Shown: positions 16,876 to 25,823, counted from the stretch's first letter. The stretch: 34,964 bases of DNA from Frankiales bacterium (GCA_025965475.1 JAOPWV010000005.1:1-34964), one strand, 5' to 3'. The notes: generated by a model not told the origin, from the sequence alone. Numbers and translations: made by a program.

Positions 16876-17595
16876 GTGTTGCGTTCCCTCTCCCGTACCG
16901 GCGCCTGCGCCGGTCTGGCCTCGGCCGCGGTCGTCCTGCTCGCCGGGCCGGCCCTCGCCCACGTCACCATCCAGTCACCTGGCGCGAGCCAGGGCGGCTA
17001 CGCCAAGGTCACCTTCCGCGTCCCCGCCGAGAAGCCGCTCGCGACGACCAGGCTCCAGGTCGTGTTCCCGGCCGACGCGCCGCTCGGCAGCGTGCGCGTG
17101 AAGCCGCACCCCGGCTGGACCTATGCGGTCGCCACCGGCAAGCCCGCAGCGCCCGCCAAGGACGCGAACGGCGACGCTCTGGCCTCGGTCGTCCAGAGCG
17201 TCACCTGGACCGCCACCGCCGGGGGCATCGAGGCCGGCGAGTTCGACGAGTTCGACATCTCCGCCGGGCCGCTGCCCAGGGTCGACCAGATGACGTTCAA
17301 GGCGCTGCAGACGTACGCCGACGGCTCGGTCGTGCGGTGGATCGAGGTGGCGGCGCCGGGAGCGGCTGAACCCGCGCACCCCGCGCCGGTCCTGAAGCTG
17401 GCGCCCGCCGGTGCGTCGGCCGCAGACACGATGTCGCATCCGACGACGGTCTCGTCCACGGGGGCGATCACCGCGAGTGCCACGGGTAGCAGCGCGTCCA
17501 CCGGCCTGTCGGTGGCGGCGCTCGCCGTTGCCGTCCTCGCCGGCGTACTGGCCCTCGTCGCCGTCCTCCGCGGGCGCTCGACGGCCCGCACGTGA
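16876..17595 (+). CDS. YcnI-like (DUF1775) secreted, membrane-anchored copper-associated protein
   Basis: This 239-aa protein has a signal peptide ending near ALA-HVTI, so mature YcnI would begin with His. In Bacillus YcnI that N-terminal His helps to bind Cu(II). The DUF1775 domain shows VTFRVPAEKP, TTRLQVVFP, HPGWTYAV and EFDEFDISAGPLP. A Ser/Thr/Ala-rich linker leads to a C-terminal membrane helix (LSVAALAVAVLAGVLALVAVL) and an Arg-rich end, which anchors it on the outer face. The start is GTG 16876 with AAGGAG at 16860-16865. The CopC-CopD fusion gene follows closely, the standard pairing of ycnI with ycnJ, so a role in copper uptake or delivery is likely. Confidence 0.88.
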   Translation: MLRSLSRTGACAGLASAAVVLLAGPALAHVTIQSPGASQGGYAKVTFRVPAEKPLATTRLQVVFPADAPLGSVRVKPHPGWTYAVATGKPAAPAKDANGDALASVVQSVTWTATAGGIEAGEFDEFDISAGPLPRVDQMTFKALQTYADGSVVRWIEVAAPGAAEPAHPAPVLKLAPAGASAADTMSHPTTVSSTGAITASATGSSASTGLSVAALAVAVLAGVLALVAVLRGRSTART

Positions 17596-17663
17596 CCGCA
17601 GTCCGGCCCCGGTGCACCCGACCGGGGCCGGGCAGCCGGCTCCTCCCACCGCAAGGACCTGCC

Positions 17664-19310
17664 GTGACACGACGCCACGTGCGCTCCCGCCGCGCTGCCG
17701 TCGTGCTCGCCGCCGTACTCGCGGCCCTCGTGGTCGGCGGCCTGACCGCCCCGGCCGCATCGGCCCACGCCGCGCTGCTGGCGACGACGCCCGCCGACGG
17801 CGAGATCCTCGCCCGGCCGCCGACCGCGGTCACGCTGACCTTCGGCGAGCCGGTGGGCACGGGCCTCGGGTCACTGAAGGTGCTGTCCAGCCAGGGGGCC
17901 CGTGCCGACACCGGCCAGATCACGACGACGGGCGGCGGGACGGTCGTCCACCTGGCGCTGCGGCCGCACCTGGCACGAGGCAGCTACCTGGTCCTGTGGC
18001 GCGTGGTGTCCGCCGACAGTCATCCGGTCTCGGGCACCTTCACCTTCAGCGTCGGTGCGGTGAGCCCTCTGGCGACCGGCCACCCGGGATCCGCGCCCGG
18101 GCCCGGCCTGATCCTGGGGGCCACGCGGTTCCTCGGGTTCGGCGCACTGCTGGCGCTCGGGGGCGGCGCACTGTTCTGCCTGCTCCTGTGGCCGGGGGGC
18201 CTGCGCGAGCGTGCGGTCCGGCGGGTGCTCGTCGGCGCGGCCGGAGCCGAGCTGCTCGCGGCGATCGGCGCGCTGCTCGTCCAGGGGCCGTACGCCGCGG
18301 GTCTCGGCCTGTTCCACAGCCTCGACGGCACGCTGCTGTCGGCGGTGACGGGGACCCGGTACGGCACCGCGACCTCGACCCGGATCGCCTTGAGCGCGGT
18401 GGCGCTGGGAGTCGCCGTCGCCGTACGCCGGCTGCCCGACCGGTCCGTCGCGCTGACGCTGACGGTGCTCGCGGGCGGGATGGCGGCGACGTGGACCGCC
18501 GCGGGCCATGGCGGCGCAGGGGAGCTCCAGCCGTGGGCTGCGGCACTCGACTTCTCGCACCTGCTCGCCGTCTCGGCCTGGACCGGTGGGCTGCTGATGC
18601 TGGTCCTGGGTCTGCACGGCCGCTGGGACGACCCAGTGGCGGCCAGGATCCTGCCGGCCTGGTCGCGGCTCGCGACGTGCGCGGTAGTCGTACTCGTGGT
18701 GAGCGGTGTCTTCGCCGGCTGGCGCGCGGTGCGCGGCGTCGACGCGCTCGCCTCCACGCCGTACGGGCTGCTGCTCATCGCGAAGACATCGACCGTCGGA
18801 CTGATGCTGTTCCTCGGCCTGCTCGGGCGGACGTACGTGCGCCGGCACCAGCGGTCGCCCGCCGCTCCCGCTACGGCGGAGGACGTGGACCTGCTCCGGC
18901 GCGGCGTCGTCAACGAGACCGGCCTCGCCGTCGTCGTCCTCGTGGTCACCGCGGTGCTCGTGCAGACCGTCCCGGCGGCCGAGGCCTATGCCCCGCCGCA
19001 CCACGGCACCTCGTCGGCCGGTCCGTTGCGGGTGCAGGTCGACCTGCTTCCGGCACGCAGGGGTGTCAACGGGCTGCACGTCTACACGCTGGGCGCGGGC
19101 GGTCGCACCGTGGACGTCGCGGAGGTGGCCGGGCAGCTGGTCGGCGCGGACGGGACGACGGTGACCGTCCGACCGGCGCACCGGTCACCCGGGCACTACG
19201 AGGACCTCGGCGTCGTCCTCCCTGCGAGGGGGACGTGGCGGCTCGACCTGCAGATCCGGACCAACGACGTGGACAGCTACCCGACGACGCAGACCATCAC
19301 GGTCCGCTGA
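17664..19310 (+). CDS. CopC-CopD fusion copper transport protein (YcnJ type)
   Basis: This protein of about 548 aa has a signal peptide followed by a CopC domain starting HAALLATTPADGEIL, in which the N-terminal His and a later His in SADSHPVSGTF are Cu(II) ligands of the family. About eight membrane helices of the CopD domain follow (residues about 140-440). A periplasmic-type C-terminal beta domain, with GVNGLHVYTLG and DVDSYPTTQTITV, resembles the extra domain seen in YcnJ. It probably binds copper outside the cell and moves it inward. GTG 17664 after AAGGAC places the signal peptide at the N-terminus; GTG 17592, overlapping the ycnI-like stop, would add 24 residues. No copper-responsive operator was recognised upstream. 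Confidence 0.87.
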   Translation: MTRRHVRSRRAAVVLAAVLAALVVGGLTAPAASAHAALLATTPADGEILARPPTAVTLTFGEPVGTGLGSLKVLSSQGARADTGQITTTGGGTVVHLALRPHLARGSYLVLWRVVSADSHPVSGTFTFSVGAVSPLATGHPGSAPGPGLILGATRFLGFGALLALGGGALFCLLLWPGGLRERAVRRVLVGAAGAELLAAIGALLVQGPYAAGLGLFHSLDGTLLSAVTGTRYGTATSTRIALSAVALGVAVAVRRLPDRSVALTLTVLAGGMAATWTAAGHGGAGELQPWAAALDFSHLLAVSAWTGGLLMLVLGLHGRWDDPVAARILPAWSRLATCAVVVLVVSGVFAGWRAVRGVDALASTPYGLLLIAKTSTVGLMLFLGLLGRTYVRRHQRSPAAPATAEDVDLLRRGVVNETGLAVVVLVVTAVLVQTVPAAEAYAPPHHGTSSAGPLRVQVDLLPARRGVNGLHVYTLGAGGRTVDVAEVAGQLVGADGTTVTVRPAHRSPGHYEDLGVVLPARGTWRLDLQIRTNDVDSYPTTQTITVR

Positions 19311-19340
19311 CGACCCGGGGATTCCCTGAAGGAGGCCGTC

Positions 19341-20252
19341 ATGCCCCCACCGAACCGAGCCGAGGAACGGGCCCGCAAGGCCGCCGAGCTGCGTGCCCGG
19401 GAGGCCAGCCATGTCCGCAACCGGCGACTCCTCCTCGCCGGGAGCGCGGTGACCGCCGTCCTGGTCGTCCTCGGCGTGCTCGTCACCGTCGGTCTGCACC
19501 GCGGCACGCCTGCGAGCAGCCCGAGCGCCGCGAGTGGCCCGGCGCCCGCCCCGGTCGTCCAGGCCGTCACCTCGGTACCGCCGTCGGTCCTGCAGACCGT
19601 GGGTGCCGGCGGGACGAAGCAGACCCTGTTCGCGCTCGACGGCAAGCGGCTGCTCAGCGGCGGCAAGCCCCTCGTGCTCTACATCGGCGCCGAGTACTGC
19701 CCGTTCTGCGCGGCGGAGCGCTGGCCGGTGGTGGTCGCGCTCTCCCGGTTCGGGACCTGGGCGCACCTGGGTGCCACGACCTCCGCCGCGGACGACGTCT
19801 ACCCGAGCACGCCGACGTTCTCGTTCCACGGTGCGAGCTTCACCAGCCCGTACCTCACCTTCCAGGGCGTCGAGACGCAGAGCAACAAGCGCAGCGGGAG
19901 CTCTTACGCGCCGCTCGACACCCTGTCGCCCGAGCAGCAGAGGATCCTCGACACGTACGACGCCCCGCCGTACGTCCCCGCGGCGTCCGCGGGGGCCATC
20001 CCGTTCATCGACGTCGCGGGCAGGTACGGCATCTCGGGATCGGGCTACGACCCGGGGCTGCTGCACGGCAGGACGCTCCCGCAGATCGCGGACGAGGTGC
20101 GTGCGGGCAACAGCCCGGCTGCCCGCGCCATCCTCGGCAACGCCAACCGGCTCACCGCCGCGGTCTGCGCGGTCACCGGCGGCAAGCCGGCGCAGGTGTG
20201 CGCGGCTGCAGCGGTCTCGTCGCTGACGACGGACCTGCCGCGTGTCCCCTGA
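19341..20252 (+). CDS. DUF929 membrane-anchored thioredoxin-like protein with CPFC motif
   Basis: This 303-aa protein has a basic N-terminal segment, one membrane helix (about 30-51), an Ala/Ser/Pro linker and an extracytoplasmic thioredoxin-like domain. The redox motif is C120-P-F-C123 in IGAEYCPFCAAERW, the usual DUF929 signature. Later segments PTFSFHGASFTSPYL and IPFIDVAGRYGISGSGYDP are also typical. GAAGGAGG lies 6 bases before ATG 19341. The 3' end overlaps the VKOR gene by 11 bp, so the two are translated together. The pair would form a disulfide-forming system in which VKOR re-oxidises this protein, which then acts on secreted substrates. Substrates are unknown. Confidence 0.87.
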   Translation: MPPPNRAEERARKAAELRAREASHVRNRRLLLAGSAVTAVLVVLGVLVTVGLHRGTPASSPSAASGPAPAPVVQAVTSVPPSVLQTVGAGGTKQTLFALDGKRLLSGGKPLVLYIGAEYCPFCAAERWPVVVALSRFGTWAHLGATTSAADDVYPSTPTFSFHGASFTSPYLTFQGVETQSNKRSGSSYAPLDTLSPEQQRILDTYDAPPYVPAASAGAIPFIDVAGRYGISGSGYDPGLLHGRTLPQIADEVRAGNSPAARAILGNANRLTAAVCAVTGGKPAQVCAAAAVSSLTTDLPRVP

Positions 20253-20724
20253 CGCCCCGCCGCGCTGGGCGCCGCCGCTCACGCTCGGCCTGGCCCTGGC
20301 AGGAGCGGCCGTCGCCGCCTACCTCACCGCCGAGCACTACACGTCGGCCCTCACCTTGGCCTGCCCGAACACCGGCACCGTCAACTGCGCGAAGGTGACC
20401 ACCAGCGCGCAGGCGGTGTTCCTGGGGGTACCGGTCGCGGTGCTCGGGCTGCTCTGGTTCCTGGTGCTGCTGCCCTTGATGACCGGACGGGTGTGGCGCT
20501 CTCCGCGCCGGGGGCTCGTGCGGCTCCGGGTGGTCGGCACCGCCCTCGGCATCCCGGCGGTGCTGTACCTGGTCTACGCCGAGCTGTTCGAGGTCCGCGC
20601 CGTCTGCCTGTGGTGCACCGCCGTCCACGCACTGGCCGTCCTGCTCTTCGCGGCGGTCGTCCTCGCGGAGGCCCTGCGCCCCGTCGCCGACCCGCAGGTG
20701 ACAGATCAACGTCGGCATGTATAA
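20242..20724 (+). CDS. Vitamin K epoxide reductase (VKOR) family thiol oxidase
   Basis: This 160-aa integral membrane protein has four to five helices. All four functional cysteines are present: C41 and C49 in the outer loop (ACPNTGTVNCAKV) and the C122-x2-C125 active site (VCLWCTAVH) near the quinone site. The Ser/Thr after the loop and the GVPVAVLG segment are also typical. Bacterial VKOR passes electrons from a thioredoxin-like partner to quinone, playing the part of DsbB. Its GTG start lies inside the end of the DUF929 gene, in another frame, which points to that protein as its partner. The iron-box promoter of the next unit follows directly. Confidence 0.92.
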   Translation: MSPDAPPRWAPPLTLGLALAGAAVAAYLTAEHYTSALTLACPNTGTVNCAKVTTSAQAVFLGVPVAVLGLLWFLVLLPLMTGRVWRSPRRGLVRLRVVGTALGIPAVLYLVYAELFEVRAVCLWCTAVHALAVLLFAAVVLAEALRPVADPQVTDQRRHV

Positions 20725-20740
20725 GGTTAGGCTCACCTAA
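20722..20740 (+). promoter_or_regulatory. IdeR/DtxR-type iron box
   Basis: The 19-bp site TAAGGTTAGGCTCACCTAA matches the consensus TTAGGTTAGGCTAACCTAA at 17 of 19 positions and is a near-perfect dyad. It ends 21 bp before ATG 20762 and contains a -10-like TAGGCT (20728-20733). An Fe(II)-loaded IdeR/DmdR repressor bound here would block transcription of the iron transporter when iron is plentiful. Confidence 0.9.
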
Positions 20741-20761
20741 CCAACTCGAGCGAGGATGTTC

Positions 20762-21820
20762 ATGACGAACGGCAGGCGTACGACCGCCATTGTTGCAGGA
20801 CTGGCCGCCCTGGCCCTTGGCGTCACCGCATGCGGGGGGTCCAGCGCTTCGAGTACGGCCGGCGCGGGCGGCTCAGCGAGCCCGGCGGGGACCAACACGC
20901 TGACGCTGTACAACGCGCAGCACGAAGACCTCATGCAGCAGATGGTCGACGGGTTCACCAAGCAGACCGGCATCAAGGTCCAGATGCGCAACGGCAGCGA
21001 CTCCGAGATGGCCAACCAGATCATCCAGGAGGGCAGCGCCTCCCCGGCCGACGTCTTCGTCACCGAGAACTCCCCGGCCATGACCCTGGTCGACAGCAAG
21101 GCCGGCTTCAGCAAGCTCGGCGCCGACACGTTGTCCCAGGTACCCGCCCGCTACGCGCCGGCCGACGGCAACTGGGTGGGCTTCGCGGCCCGCTCGACCG
21201 TGCTGGCCTACAACTCCAAGCAGCTGAAGCCCGCTCAGCTCCCCGCCTCGCTGCTCGACCTCGCCAAGCCGGAGTGGAAGGGCAAGTTCGGGTTCTCCCC
21301 GAACGGCGCCGACTTCCAGGCCATCGTCAGCGCCGTCGTCGCGGTCTCGGGTGAGCCGGCCGCGACACAGTGGCTCAAGGGCCTGAAGGAGAACGGCAAG
21401 ATCTACCAGGGCAACAGCACGGTCATGAAGGCCGTCAACCGCGGCGAGATCCAGGCCGGCGTCATCTACCACTACTACTGGTACAAGGACCGCGCGGAGT
21501 CCGGCGCGAACAGCAAGGACGTCGAGCTGCACCTGTTCGGCAAGAAGGACCCCGGTGCGTTCATCAGCATCTCCGGTGCGGGCGTCCTGAAGTCCAGCAA
21601 GCACCAGGCGGAGGCCCAGCAGCTGGTGAAGTACCTGACGAGCAAGGACGGTCAGCAGGTGCTCGCGAGCAGTAAGGCGCTGGAGTACACCGTGGGCAAC
21701 GGCGTGGCGGCCAATGCCGTCCTCAAGCCGCTGTCCGAGATCGACGCCCCTGACGTTCCGGTCGCCGACCTCAACGGTCCTAAGGTGATCGAGATGATGC
21801 AGCAGGCCGGACTGCTCTGA
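20762..21820 (+). CDS. Iron(III) ABC transporter substrate-binding lipoprotein (FbpA type)
   Basis: This protein of about 352 aa is the extracytoplasmic ferric-ion binding protein of the downstream transporter. A signal peptide ends in the lipobox VTAC (Cys24), so it is lipid-anchored. The class C fold begins TLTLYNAQHEDLMQQMVDGF, and the tyrosine-rich ferric ligand segment GVIYHYYWYKD is present. ATG 20762 is preferred because GCGAGG ends six bases before it; ATG 20756 has the same GAGG directly against it. It lies just behind an iron box, which supports iron as the substrate. Permease and ATPase genes follow in the same direction. Molybdate or thiosulfate binders of the same fold lack the Tyr pair. 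Confidence 0.9.
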   Translation: MTNGRRTTAIVAGLAALALGVTACGGSSASSTAGAGGSASPAGTNTLTLYNAQHEDLMQQMVDGFTKQTGIKVQMRNGSDSEMANQIIQEGSASPADVFVTENSPAMTLVDSKAGFSKLGADTLSQVPARYAPADGNWVGFAARSTVLAYNSKQLKPAQLPASLLDLAKPEWKGKFGFSPNGADFQAIVSAVVAVSGEPAATQWLKGLKENGKIYQGNSTVMKAVNRGEIQAGVIYHYYWYKDRAESGANSKDVELHLFGKKDPGAFISISGAGVLKSSKHQAEAQQLVKYLTSKDGQQVLASSKALEYTVGNGVAANAVLKPLSEIDAPDVPVADLNGPKVIEMMQQAGLL

Positions 21821-21822
21821 GC

Positions 21823-23370
21823 GTGACAGTCACGACGTCGGTGGCACGGGGGGGTGGGTCGCGCGCGACCTATCCGCCCGTGCTGCTGGCTGTCTCCGTC
21901 GTGGTCGCGGCGCTGACCCTCATCCCGCTGCTGTTCGTCGTGGGGTTCGGGATCAGCATCGGCTGGGACGCCATGTGGAAGCTCGTCGTCCGGCCACGCA
22001 CCGGTGAGCTGCTGTCCAACACGGCCCGCCTGGCGCTGGCCTGTGTCCTGGCGTGCGCCGTGCTGGGCACGACCGCGGCCTGGCTCGTCGAGCGCACCAA
22101 CCTGCCGGGCCGCAAGTTCTGGAACGTCGTGCTGGTGGCGCCGCTCGCGGTCCCCGCCTTCGTCAACAGCTTCGGCTGGGTGTCGCTCACGCCGCGCGTC
22201 GAGGGGTACGGCGGCGCGCTGCTCATCGTGACGCTCTCGTACTACCCGCTGGTCTACCTCCCGGTGGCCGCCACCCTCCGGGGCCTGGACCCGGCGCTGG
22301 AGGAGACGGCGCGGGCCCTCGGTCACGGTCCCTGGCGCGGTTTCGCCCGCGTCGTCCTGCCGCAGTTGCGGCCCGCGCTGATGGGCGGCTGCCTGCTCGT
22401 GGGGCTGCATCTGCTGGCGGAGTTCGGGGCCCTGCAGATGCTGCGCTTCCCGACGTTCACGACCGCCATCTACGACCAGTACCAGTCCTCGTTCAACGGG
22501 CCGGCGGCCAACGCGCTCGCCGGGGTCCTCGTGCTGTGCTGCCTCGGCCTGCTGCTGCTGGAGCTGCGGTTGCGCGGCCATGCCCGCTATGCGCGGGTCG
22601 GCGGCGGTGCCGCCCGCACGGCGGTGCCGGCCCGGCTGGGCTGGTTCACCGCCCCGGCGCTCGTGGGGCTGCTCGTCGTGGTCGTGCTCGCGGTGGGGGT
22701 TCCGGTGGGCAGCCTCGTGCACTGGCTCCTCGTGGGCAGCTCGACCGCCTTCCCGGCGGGGGAGCTGGTCCGGGCGGCCGTCACCACCGTCGGCCTCGGC
22801 CTGGCCGCGGCCCTGATCACGTCCGCGCTGGCGCTCCCCGTCGCCTGGCTCTGCGTGCGGCACCGCGGCGTGGTCAGCACGGTGCTCGAGCGCAGTACGT
22901 ACTTCGGCAGCGCCCTGCCGGGCATCGTGGTCGCCCTGGCCCTCGTGACGGTGACCATCCGCTTCGCGCAGCCGGCGTACCAGACGACCGGGCTGCTGCT
23001 TGCCGCCTACGCGATCCTGTTCCTGCCCCGCGCGATGGTCAGTCAGCGGGCCGCGTTGGCGCAGGCTCCGCCCCTGCTCGATGATGTGGCGCATGCCCTC
23101 GGAGCCCGACCGCTCACGACGCTGCGCCGCGTCACCCTGCCCCTCATCGCCCGGGGCGTCGGATCCGGCGCGGCGCTGGTGTTCCTCGCCGTCGTGACCG
23201 AACTGACCGCCACGCTGTTGCTGTCGCCGATCGGCACCGAGACGCTGGCCACCCGCTTCTGGAGCAACGCCAGCGACGTCGCGTACGGCGGCGCGGCGCC
23301 GTACGCCGCCCTCATGGTTCTGCTGTCCGGGCCGGCCACCTACCTGCTCACTCGGGCGGCGAACCGGTGA
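21823..23370 (+). CDS. Iron(III) ABC transporter permease (FbpB type)
   Basis: This 515-aa inner-membrane permease has two fused transport domains of about six helices each. Each half carries the cytoplasmic EAA loop that contacts the ATPase: LEETARALGHGPWRGFARVV in the first and LDDVAHALGARPLTTLRRVT in the second. This two-domain layout is characteristic of ferric-ion (FbpB/SfuB) permeases. GTG 21823 follows the stop of the binding-protein gene by two bases and the 3' end overlaps the ATPase start (GTGA), so the three genes form one translationally coupled operon under the iron box. Confidence 0.9.
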   Translation: MTVTTSVARGGGSRATYPPVLLAVSVVVAALTLIPLLFVVGFGISIGWDAMWKLVVRPRTGELLSNTARLALACVLACAVLGTTAAWLVERTNLPGRKFWNVVLVAPLAVPAFVNSFGWVSLTPRVEGYGGALLIVTLSYYPLVYLPVAATLRGLDPALEETARALGHGPWRGFARVVLPQLRPALMGGCLLVGLHLLAEFGALQMLRFPTFTTAIYDQYQSSFNGPAANALAGVLVLCCLGLLLLELRLRGHARYARVGGGAARTAVPARLGWFTAPALVGLLVVVVLAVGVPVGSLVHWLLVGSSTAFPAGELVRAAVTTVGLGLAAALITSALALPVAWLCVRHRGVVSTVLERSTYFGSALPGIVVALALVTVTIRFAQPAYQTTGLLLAAYAILFLPRAMVSQRAALAQAPPLLDDVAHALGARPLTTLRRVTLPLIARGVGSGAALVFLAVVTELTATLLLSPIGTETLATRFWSNASDVAYGGAAPYAALMVLLSGPATYLLTRAANR

Positions 23371-24419
23371 CCGCCCTCACCGTCAGCGGCGTCACCAAGA
23401 ACTTCGGCCCCGCACAGGTCCTGCGCGGCGTGGATCTGCACGTGCCCGCCGAGAGCTTCACCGCGGTCCTCGGCCCGTCCGGGTGCGGGAAGACGACGCT
23501 GCTGCGCCTGATCGCCGGCTTCGCCGACCCGGACGCCGGCAGTATCCACTTCGGGGCGGACGAGGTCTTCGGCCCGTCCCGGCGGGTGCCGCCGCAGCGC
23601 CGGCGGGTCGGCTACGTGCCCCAGGAGGGGGCGCTGTTCCCACACCTCGACGTTGCCGCCAACATCACCTTCGGCCTGCCCCGCCGGGCCCGGCGCGCGG
23701 ACGACCGCGTCGACGAGCTGCTCGCGCTGACCGGCCTCGACCCGTCGGTACGCCGGCGGCTGCCCCACGAGCTGTCCGGCGGCCAGCAGCAGCGGGTGGC
23801 GCTCGCGCGCGCCCTCGCGCCGGAGCCGTCGATCGTGCTGCTCGACGAGCCCTTCGCGTCCCTCGACGCCGGCCTACGCGAGGACACCGGCCGGGCTGTC
23901 GCCGGTGCCCTGAAGGCCGCGCGGGCCACGGCTGTCCTCGTCACGCACGACCAGGGGGAGGCCCTGTCGCTGGCCGACCAGGTCGCGGTCATGCGGGCCG
24001 GCCGGCTCGTGCAGGTCGGCGCGCCCGACCAGCTGTACCGGTTCCCGGCCGACGTCGGCGTGGCCACCTTCGTCGGTGCCGCCGTCGTCCTGCCGGCGAC
24101 CGTGGCCGGGGACCTGGCCATCTGCGCGCTGGGCACGCTGCCCGTCGGACCCGGCTCGTCCCAGGGCGCGGCGCAGGTCCTGATCCGGCCGGAGCAGCTG
24201 CAGATGCTGCCGGCAACCGCCTCCGCCGGCCCAGGCGTGCGCGCCCGGGTTCTCGAGGTCAGCTACTACGGCCACGACGCGGCCGTCCGGCTCGAGCTCG
24301 TCGACGGCGCCCGGGTGGTGGCCCGGGTCTCCGGGTCCGAGGCGCCGCCCGCGGGGTCCGAGGTCGAGGTGGTCGTCGCGGGCCGGGCCCTGGTCTACGA
24401 GCAGGCGGCCGGGCTCTGA
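23367..24419 (+). CDS. Iron(III) ABC transporter ATP-binding protein (FbpC type)
   Basis: This 350-aa ATPase powers the ferric transporter. It has Walker A GPSGCGKTT (36-44), signature [15 protein letters not shown], Walker B IVLLDEPFASLD and the switch His in VLVTHDQGEAL. A C-terminal TOBE-like regulatory domain (about 240-350) contains VLIRPEQLQML and YYGHDAAVRLEL. The GTG overlaps the permease stop by four bases. Length and domain order fit the FbpC/PotA group. The operon ends here; a PHO-type site begins within 10 bp of its stop and belongs to the next gene. Confidence 0.92.
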   Translation: MTALTVSGVTKNFGPAQVLRGVDLHVPAESFTAVLGPSGCGKTTLLRLIAGFADPDAGSIHFGADEVFGPSRRVPPQRRRVGYVPQEGALFPHLDVAANITFGLPRRARRADDRVDELLALTGLDPSVRRRLPHELSGGQQQRVALARALAPEPSIVLLDEPFASLDAGLREDTGRAVAGALKAARATAVLVTHDQGEALSLADQVAVMRAGRLVQVGAPDQLYRFPADVGVATFVGAAVVLPATVAGDLAICALGTLPVGPGSSQGAAQVLIRPEQLQMLPATASAGPGVRARVLEVSYYGHDAAVRLELVDGARVVARVSGSEAPPAGSEVEVVVAGRALVYEQAAGL

Positions 24420-24428
24420 GCGCAAGAG

Positions 24429-24450
24429 CTTCACCGCGCGTTCATCTGCC
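24429..24450 (+). promoter_or_regulatory. PHO box upstream of the phospholipase C-type gene
   Basis: Two adjacent 11-nt direct repeats, CTTCACCGCGC (24429-24439) and GTTCATCTGCC (24440-24450), fit the actinobacterial PHO unit G(G/T)TCAYYYRGC, with one mismatch at the first base of unit 1. The site lies 42 bp before ATG 24492, where a PhoP/RegX3-like activator would bind during phosphate starvation. I see no clear -10 between the box and the ATG. Confidence 0.75.
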
Positions 24451-24491
24451 GGTGGGCAGGACCGGGGCGGTCGCCGGGGAACCGGACGGGC

Positions 24492-25823
24492 ATGGAACTC
24501 ACCCGCCGACAACTGCTCGGCTCCGCCGCAGGCCTGGGCGCCGCCGCCGCGCTCGGACCGGGCGCGGTCGCCGCCCTGGCCGGCACCGCCCCCCGGCCCG
24601 TGCGCTACGCACCGCTCCCCGACCCTCGCAGCAGCGGGCTCGACCACATCGTCGTGGTCTGCATGGAGAACCGGTCGTTCGACCACTACCTCGGCTGGCT
24701 GCCCGGTGCCGACGGGCGGCAGTCCGGCCTGTCCTACGCCGACGCGCACGGCACGCCGCACCGGACGTACCACCTGGCCAACCGCGACGGCTGCGGGATG
24801 AACGACCCCGACCACTCGTACGAGGGCGGGCGGGTGCAGTTCGCGAACGGCGCGATCAACGGCTTCCGCAAGGGCACCAACGACGACTTCGCGCTCGGGT
24901 ACTACGTGGAGAAGGACCTGCCGTTCTACGGGCCGTTGCTCGAGCAGGCCACCACGTTCGACCGGTACTTCAGCTCCATCCTCGGCCCGACGTACCCGAA
25001 CCGCTTCTACACGCACGCCGCCGCGACCGACCGCATCAGCAACGCCTCGACGACCAGCACGTTGCCGACGATCTGGGACCGGCTGGCGGCGGCCGGGGTG
25101 CCGGCCAGGTACTACTTCTCGGACGTCCCGTTCCTCGCCCTGTGGGGCCAGAAGTACCTGTCCATCAGCAACCCGGTGGAGCGCTTCTTCGCGGAGGCGG
25201 CCGCCGGGCAGCTGCCGGCCTTCTCCTACCTCGACCCCTTCTTCGTCGGTGAGGACCAGGGCGGGTCGAACGACGACCACCCGCACGCGGACATCCATCG
25301 CGGCCAGGCGTTCCTGTCGCAGGTAGCCCGGGCCCTGACGACCTCGCCGCTGTGGTCGCGCACCGCGCTGGTGATCACGTACGACGAGTGGGGCGGCTTC
25401 TTCGACCACGTACGGCCCCCGCGGCTGGCGGACGACCACGACACCGGCCCGCACGGCGCCGACGACCATGCGCAGGCCGGCTTCCGGGTCCCGTGCCTGG
25501 TGCTCAGTCCGTTCGCCCGCCGCGGTCATGTCGGCCACCAGGTCTACGACCACAGCTCGATCCTGAAGATGGTCGAGTGGCGGTTCGGCCTGCGGCCGCT
25601 GACGAAGCGGGACCGCGCGGCCCGCAACCTCGCGGAGTCGTTCGACTTCGCACATCCGCGCCCGACCCCTCCCACGCTGCCGGTCGTCGCCGACCCGGGC
25701 CCGCACGTGTGCCAGGTGCCTGCGGCGCAGAACCCGATGGCCGGCGAGGACCCCTACTGGCGTGAGCTCGCGCAGTCCGCGCGGGCCCGTGGCTGGAACG
25801 ACCCGAAGGTAGGTATCCGTTGA
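24492..25823 (+). CDS. Secreted phospholipase C / acid phosphatase family phosphoesterase (Tat substrate)
   Basis: This 443-aa enzyme of the phosphoesterase family PF04185 includes bacterial non-hemolytic phospholipases C and acid phosphatases. The N-terminus TRRQLLGSAAG is a twin-arginine signal, so export is in folded form. The metal and catalytic motifs are visible: IVVVCMENRSFDHYLGWLP with Glu and Asn near residue 58, AITYDEWGGFFDHV (spelled VITYDEWGGFFDHV here) and HVGHQVYDHSSILKMVEWRF. It probably releases phosphate-bearing head groups from phospholipids or phosphoesters outside the cell. A PHO box precedes it. It overlaps the next phosphoesterase gene by four bases (TTGA), so the two are coupled. 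Substrate preference cannot be read from the sequence. Confidence 0.88.
   Translation: MELTRRQLLGSAAGLGAAAALGPGAVAALAGTAPRPVRYAPLPDPRSSGLDHIVVVCMENRSFDHYLGWLPGADGRQSGLSYADAHGTPHRTYHLANRDGCGMNDPDHSYEGGRVQFANGAINGFRKGTNDDFALGYYVEKDLPFYGPLLEQATTFDRYFSSILGPTYPNRFYTHAAATDRISNASTTSTLPTIWDRLAAAGVPARYYFSDVPFLALWGQKYLSISNPVERFFAEAAAGQLPAFSYLDPFFVGEDQGGSNDDHPHADIHRGQAFLSQVARALTTSPLWSRTALVITYDEWGGFFDHVRPPRLADDHDTGPHGADDHAQAGFRVPCLVLSPFARRGHVGHQVYDHSSILKMVEWRFGLRPLTKRDRAARNLAESFDFAHPRPTPPTLPVVADPGPHVCQVPAAQNPMAGEDPYWRELAQSARARGWNDPKVGIR

Noticed and set aside
17411-20398. A 995-codon plus-strand frame over the copper and DUF929 genes
   Set aside because: It is out of frame with the ycnI-like, CopC-CopD and DUF929 genes and has no recognisable domain.
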